From positions 37,173,360-37,237,359 of the forward strand of contig OX381714.1 of NCBI GenBank assembly GCA_947462335.1: 64,000 nt of DNA, given 5' to 3'. Both the position numbers and the translations under genes were made by a program. Of this stretch, positions 60,327 to 64,000 are shown one piece after another (the stretch's first letter is position 1; every line of letters begins with the position of its first letter). Below the pieces are notes generated by a model that saw only the letters and a program-made list of their open reading frames with translations, searched no databases and was not told the origin of the DNA. The stretch is from Harmothoe impar (Eukaryota > Annelida > Polychaeta > Phyllodocida > Polynoidae).

Positions 60327-62963
60327 TCATATTTTAGCAAAGAAAGGACATGGGAGGGAAGGCTCAACTTGTATCAACTTTCTTGCTTCCACCTGTGAGA
60401 GCGCAAAGCGCTTCTTTGCTGGCTCTGCCATTCTACTGAGGGCGTCGGCGAGAGGAATGTCACGGCCAGGTTTGTGTCTAATCTCTACTGCATGGTCTCC
60501 TACCGCCGCCTCCAACCAGATCTGGCGCGCACAGGCTGCGAGGACAGGGTCCTTAGTGCGGCCAGTTTGAAGGGCATACTTAGACGAAAGGTTGTCAGTA
60601 TGAATGACAACCTTGAGGCCTGAAGTATAGTCCGGTTTGAGTGAGCGGTATGCCACAAGTAGATTCACTGCCTCTCTTTGATGAGTGTGGTGGTACTTCT
60701 TGAGGTGGGCTGCATCATACTGGAGTGAGTAGTAGTGGGTGGCTGAGTGGCCGCCTCCACCTGTGTCAGACGAGTCACAAATTATATGTGACTCTTGGTA
60801 GTCTGGGTCGAGCAGATGGACTCCATTGGAGCGCTGGGCATAGAGCATGAACCATTTCACATCAGCCTTAAAAGACACACCAATGGTTACCTTTGCGTCA
60901 TCTTTAGCCAGCCTGAGGGTCTCAAGAATGCGTGATATGAAGCGTCGAGCATGTGGGACGCACTTGGCCACATGCACTAGTTTTCCAGCTAATGACTGGA
61001 TGTCTTTCTTCCTGGCTGTGGAGAGCTCCATCCACTTGGAGCACTCTGCTAGTATTTCTGCCAGTTTAAGTTGAGGAACTGACACCGTCATAGTGATAGT
61101 GTCCAGGCAGAATCCTAACCACTCCAGGGCGTGTGTAGGTGGCTGACATTTTTCCGGTGCTAGTTGAAGACCAAGTCTTTTTGCTAACGCGAGGAAGTGG
61201 TTGCAGGAGGCCATGGCTTGTTTTCTAGTGGCTGCCGCGCCACAAAAATCATCTAAATATGAGAGGCACCAATATCCAGCTTTTCTCATTAGATAGACCA
61301 CAGCGTTGGTTGTTCTCTGACAGGCGCTCCCTGAGAGCCGGCAGCCAAAAGATGGGCACAATTCCAGGAAATACATGCCATCAAATGTTAGGCCTAGGAG
61401 AGGGATGTCACCTGGATCCAGGCGCAGCTGCATGTAGGCCCTGGCCAAATCAGCCTTCCATGCATAGGCCGCAGGTCCTAGCCTAGTAACTTGATCTGAG
61501 AGGTCTTGTACTGACGGCAAGGTGTATGTATGGGGGCGGCCCTCCAAACAGTTTTTGGTTATGCCTCCGTTCACTCCTTCCCCTTTTGGGTATGAGAGAT
61601 CCAGTATGACCCTCCTACTGAGGGAGTCCTTCTTTGGTCTCGTCATAATGGGGGCTGTATGAGTCCATGGCTTAAATGGCGGGGCAGTGAAGGGGCCTAT
61701 CAATCCACCTAAGGAGAGCTCCTTTGTGATGAACTTCCTCACTTCATCGGGGTGGTCCATAGCCGATGTATGGTTGATGTCCACATGCTTCGGGGGTACA
61801 GGGGCAGTATAACCTACCGGGAAGCCATATCTAAGATATTTACACAACTCTTTATCATGGTAATCTGCCAGGAGAGAGTCCCACTCAGGCAGATTTAGGG
61901 CCGAGGGTACTTCAATTCTGGCCGACATATGATTTGGTAGACCCGTATTGCTCACAGTAGAGTACAGGAGCGCATACTGAGGGAAGTCCTTCCACTGTGA
62001 GGAGTTTAGAGCAGGCCAGTATGACTTCTTAGTCAGTGCAAACTCCTGTGGAGTTGGGCCTAGCTTTATAGGCTTGACCGTGTCGACTATTGTTGGTATG
62101 TCCAGGTCTAGTCTAGCACTCACTACCGCATTTTCATTGACCTCATTAGCGAGCTGGGCCGCATATAGGCCAACTTGATGGGGGGAGCTAGGCTGACTCT
62201 GTCTCAACTCTATACAGTCTAGGCCGATGTCACTATGCTTTGCCTTCTCATCTGAGAAGTCCTGCCTCAGGGGCTGAAAGCCTGATATAGCCTGTAGGCG
62301 AGTAACTATAGATGAGGCTGGTAGTGAGGGGCCGACATTTTGAGCGAGTGCTGCGGGCTGCTCATGCTGGCGAGTTGTGGAGTAGCTCGTCGCTGTAGCA
62401 GGGGCTGCTGAGACTAGTGTTTCTCTCGCCGGGGGCTGACTGTGACTAGGGGCCTGCCCGGCGGGATGACTAGGTTTAGGGTTGAGATTTGCTTGTTTTA
62501 AGCCTAAGCTAGGCTCACACCTTTGTAGGGCTCGTTTGAGGCCTGAGCTAGGCACACACACTTGTTGGGCTTGTTTATAGCCTAAGCTAGGCTCACACTT
62601 TTTAACAGCTTGTTTTAGGCCTAAGCTAGGCCCACACTTGCTTGTTGCTGACATGGTGTTAGAGAAGATGGCACGCCCTGTTGATCCACTTGATACATGG
62701 GGATCAGGTGCAGTAGCCTCCAGGCGTATATGCTTCGCCAGGGGAACCGTCCATGTTGGGGCGTATACTCTCTTCACACCATGAGGCTGCTTGGATGAAG
62801 TCTCTGATGGGTGTCGGGGGGCAGGCGTAGTTTCTTGGGCATCTGGTAATACATGGGAACTAGAAGTTTGGCCGGTCTTGACCGGCCTGTCCACGAAAGG
62901 ACGAGTTATAGAACTGGGTCTGCTGCTGGTGCTGCTGCTGCTGCTGGTGAGCCTGTGCACGGC
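60327..62963 (-). CDS. Reverse transcriptase-RNase H of the Ngaro-like element
   Basis: This protein makes the DNA copy of the element RNA and removes the template. Numbered from codon 62960-62958, which is GTG and not a real start, there are 877 residues. Residues 1-300 are Ser/Pro/Gln-rich linker with four 13-residue repeats at about 109-160. The RT domain covers roughly 405-640, with VILDLS (451-456), ADLARAYM (503-510) and the catalytic YLDD at 568-571. RNase H covers about 720-845, with candidate active-site residues D729, E763, D789 and D839 (in ADALSR). The frame overlaps the end of gag by about 100 nt in the +1 frame and has no ATG until residue 103 (62654). It could be made by a +1 frameshift or by internal initiation. 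No break is seen in the catalytic domains. Confidence 0.92.
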   Translation of the reverse strand, partial: AVHRLTSSSSSTSSRPSSITRPFVDRPVKTGQTSSSHVLPDAQETTPAPRHPSETSSKQPHGVKRVYAPTWTVPLAKHIRLEATAPDPHVSSGSTGRAIFSNTMSATSKCGPSLGLKQAVKKCEPSLGYKQAQQVCVPSSGLKRALQRCEPSLGLKQANLNPKPSHPAGQAPSHSQPPARETLVSAAPATATSYSTTRQHEQPAALAQNVGPSLPASSIVTRLQAISGFQPLRQDFSDEKAKHSDIGLDCIELRQSQPSSPHQVGLYAAQLANEVNENAVVSARLDLDIPTIVDTVKPIKLGPTPQEFALTKKSYWPALNSSQWKDFPQYALLYSTVSNTGLPNHMSARIEVPSALNLPEWDSLLADYHDKELCKYLRYGFPVGYTAPVPPKHVDINHTSAMDHPDEVRKFITKELSLGGLIGPFTAPPFKPWTHTAPIMTRPKKDSLSRRVILDLSYPKGEGVNGGITKNCLEGRPHTYTLPSVQDLSDQVTRLGPAAYAWKADLARAYMQLRLDPGDIPLLGLTFDGMYFLELCPSFGCRLSGSACQRTTNAVVYLMRKAGYWCLSYLDDFCGAAATRKQAMASCNHFLALAKRLGLQLAPEKCQPPTHALEWLGFCLDTITMTVSVPQLKLAEILAECSKWMELSTARKKDIQSLAGKLVHVAKCVPHARRFISRILETLRLAKDDAKVTIGVSFKADVKWFMLYAQRSNGVHLLDPDYQESHIICDSSDTGGGGHSATHYYSLQYDAAHLKKYHHTHQREAVNLLVAYRSLKPDYTSGLKVVIHTDNLSSKYALQTGRTKDPVLAACARQIWLEAAVGDHAVEIRHKPGRDIPLADALSRMAEPAKKRFALSQVEARKLIQVEPSLPCPFFAKI
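62479..62640 (-). repeat. 39-bp tandem repeat inside the RT frame
   Basis: Four in-frame copies encode 13-residue units of the form CEPSLGLKQA plus three variable residues. They lie in the linker ahead of RT, at residues of about 109-160. Confidence 0.8.
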
Positions 62964-64000
62964 CTATGTTGCGGCAGCCCACCTTCGAATGACCATTTAT
63001 ATAGTCCATGTATTTGCGACAATAGCTACAGTGATGACTCTGTGGTACACCTGCCTCGACATGCCCATCTTGCTTTGGGCATCCTTCTGCCTTATTGAAG
63101 GCCTTACATGGGGCATCTGTGCGACCTTGAGCGCGAGGGCGTGGCGCTCTCTGACGTCTTGACCTCGAGGCAGAAGGCTGAGAGTAATCTACAGGCTGAT
63201 GTGCTGAGGCTGAGGCCTGTGCAGGCTGAGAGGCATATCGCTGACCGAGGGCTGACCTCGCCTTCTCAGACCTGTAAGCCTGTATCTCAGCAGTATCTGT
63301 GATCCAGTCATACTCGCCTGAACCTATTTTTGCCAAGACAGCTTCACTCCACTCCCTGACCTGCCCCCACTGAAACTCTTTAGCGTCACAGATAAGTTGA
63401 TACAAGTGAGCGGTGAGGTGGGGCTTATGAGCTGCAGGGGTACGTGCATCTTTTACCATGCGGAAGAGACCATAGAGGTATTCAGGTACATCTAATTGAG
63501 CGAGTTCAGTCTTAACATGGGCAGGGCCCCTGGTTACATATTCATGCGGCTGGACTGGCCTACCTTTAATAGACTGAATCTGTCTGGCGGTCGTGGAGAG
63601 GAGAAGGTTCACCTGCTGATTCACAACAGGGTCGACAGCATCTGAATAGGCCAACGGCATTGCCACAGGCCTGTTGTCTGGGGCAGCCTGCTCCACGAGT
63701 GCATGTAGGTCAGCTGTGTTTACATTGGCACCGAGCGGCGGCCTGTCATACGGAGTTGAGCGAGCCGCTTGAGGCGCCGTAGACTTGCCCGGGCCCACAG
63801 CCGCAGGGTACGGCTGGGAGACCGCCTGGAACGCAGCTGTTGGCGGCGGGAGATGGAGAGCAGCCCCGGCGGCAGACGCAGCCGGCTGGTGCCTCTGTGG
63901 CGGAGCTAGGGTGGCGGTGGCCGCTGTGGCAATATCAGCGCCCAGGACAGGCCCCGCGCCATCATTAGGCTGGGGATCTTGCATAGCAGCGGGGACCAAC
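62860..64000 (-). CDS. Gag-like protein of the Ngaro-like element, 5' partial
   Basis: Probable structural protein that binds and packages element RNA. The frame is open to the window edge. The first codon read here is TTG, and the first ATG is at 63984-63982, so the true start may lie outside. The visible 379 residues begin with an Ala/Pro-rich segment, then a helical-looking core (about 95-250), then a basic Ser/Arg/Gln segment (about 270-297). A Cys/His cluster follows: C298, C307, then C324-x2-C327-x9-H337-x4-C342, a zinc-knuckle-like pattern. A Gln-rich tail encoded by CAG repeats comes last, before a TAG stop at 62860. The next frame (RT-RNase H) begins within the last ~100 nt, shifted by +1. 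Confidence 0.82.
   Translation of the reverse strand, partial: LVPAAMQDPQPNDGAGPVLGADIATAATATLAPPQRHQPAASAAGAALHLPPPTAAFQAVSQPYPAAVGPGKSTAPQAARSTPYDRPPLGANVNTADLHALVEQAAPDNRPVAMPLAYSDAVDPVVNQQVNLLLSTTARQIQSIKGRPVQPHEYVTRGPAHVKTELAQLDVPEYLYGLFRMVKDARTPAAHKPHLTAHLYQLICDAKEFQWGQVREWSEAVLAKIGSGEYDWITDTAEIQAYRSEKARSALGQRYASQPAQASASAHQPVDYSQPSASRSRRQRAPRPRAQGRTDAPCKAFNKAEGCPKQDGHVEAGVPQSHHCSYCRKYMDYINGHSKVGCRNIGRAQAHQQQQQHQQQTQFYNSSFRGQAGQDRPNF

Larger units (their letters stand above)
59315..64000 (-). mobile_element. Ngaro/DIRS-type tyrosine-recombinase retrotransposon, 5' truncated by window
   Basis: Three minus-strand frames in the order gag, RT-RNase H, tyrosine recombinase. This order, a YR instead of a DDE integrase and the lack of an LTR-like end just after the last ORF identify the DIRS order. 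Members of the DIRS1 and PAT groups normally carry a methyltransferase-like domain after RNase H. Here RNase H is followed by only about 35 residues and then the YR frame, which fits the Ngaro group better. The frames are long and intact, so this copy may be recent. Terminal split repeats could not be examined. Confidence 0.88.

Noticed and set aside
59315..60330. Methyltransferase-like domain as in DIRS1
   Set aside because: No room remains between RNase H and the recombinase, and no such motif is visible.

Overview
This 64 kb window looks like a stretch of a metazoan nuclear genome, most likely a marine invertebrate. The evidence is the repeat content: an L1/Tx1-type LINE with an AATAAA signal and A-rich tail, a Ngaro/DIRS-type tyrosine-recombinase retrotransposon, many miniature DNA transposons, tRNA-derived SINE-like pieces, long di- and trinucleotide microsatellites, and long poly(G)/poly(C) tracts. 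There is no bacterial-style gene packing and no operon. I cannot name the species. I found no complete host protein-coding gene. The only long coding regions belong to the two retroelements.

Layout. 1-3440: an 8-bp-TSD, G-rich-ended element holding a minisatellite (511-956), then a TA-flanked element with a tandem pair of antisense tRNA-like modules (1661-2531) and a tRNA-like SINE head (about 3169). 3441-10630: mostly unique A+T-rich DNA with a G-quadruplex motif, three dinucleotide tracts and a Harbinger-like MITE (9906-10136). 10630-40500: the domain of a TTAA-flanked, piggyBac-like palindromic MITE family that recurs about every 2-3 kb. Interspersed are a 1.3 kb element with 146-bp inverted arms (16181-17494), a second Harbinger-like copy (36534-36950), and housekeeping-style promoter signatures near 14.2, 34.15 and 39.0 kb. 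41451-42535: a striking array of about 16 palindromes with a ~41 bp period, with a 17-18 bp minisatellite in the loop of one of them. 43110-50650: two TA-flanked elements with 17-bp subterminal iterons, a 64-bp satellite (44720-45645), two further TIR elements, and a promoter-like cluster near 49.7-49.9 kb. 52957-54710: a 5'-truncated LINE insertion bracketed by a 14-bp target-site duplication. 59315-64000, minus strand: gag, RT-RNase H and tyrosine recombinase of a Ngaro-like element whose 5' end lies outside the window.

The three retroelement ORFs work together. Gag packages the RNA, RT-RNase H copies it and the tyrosine recombinase inserts the product, with no DDE integrase and no visible methyltransferase-like domain. 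All short elements appear non-autonomous and would need transposases encoded elsewhere. The most novel material is the palindromic TTAA family, the nested palindrome array, and the recurrence of minisatellites inside transposon-like units.
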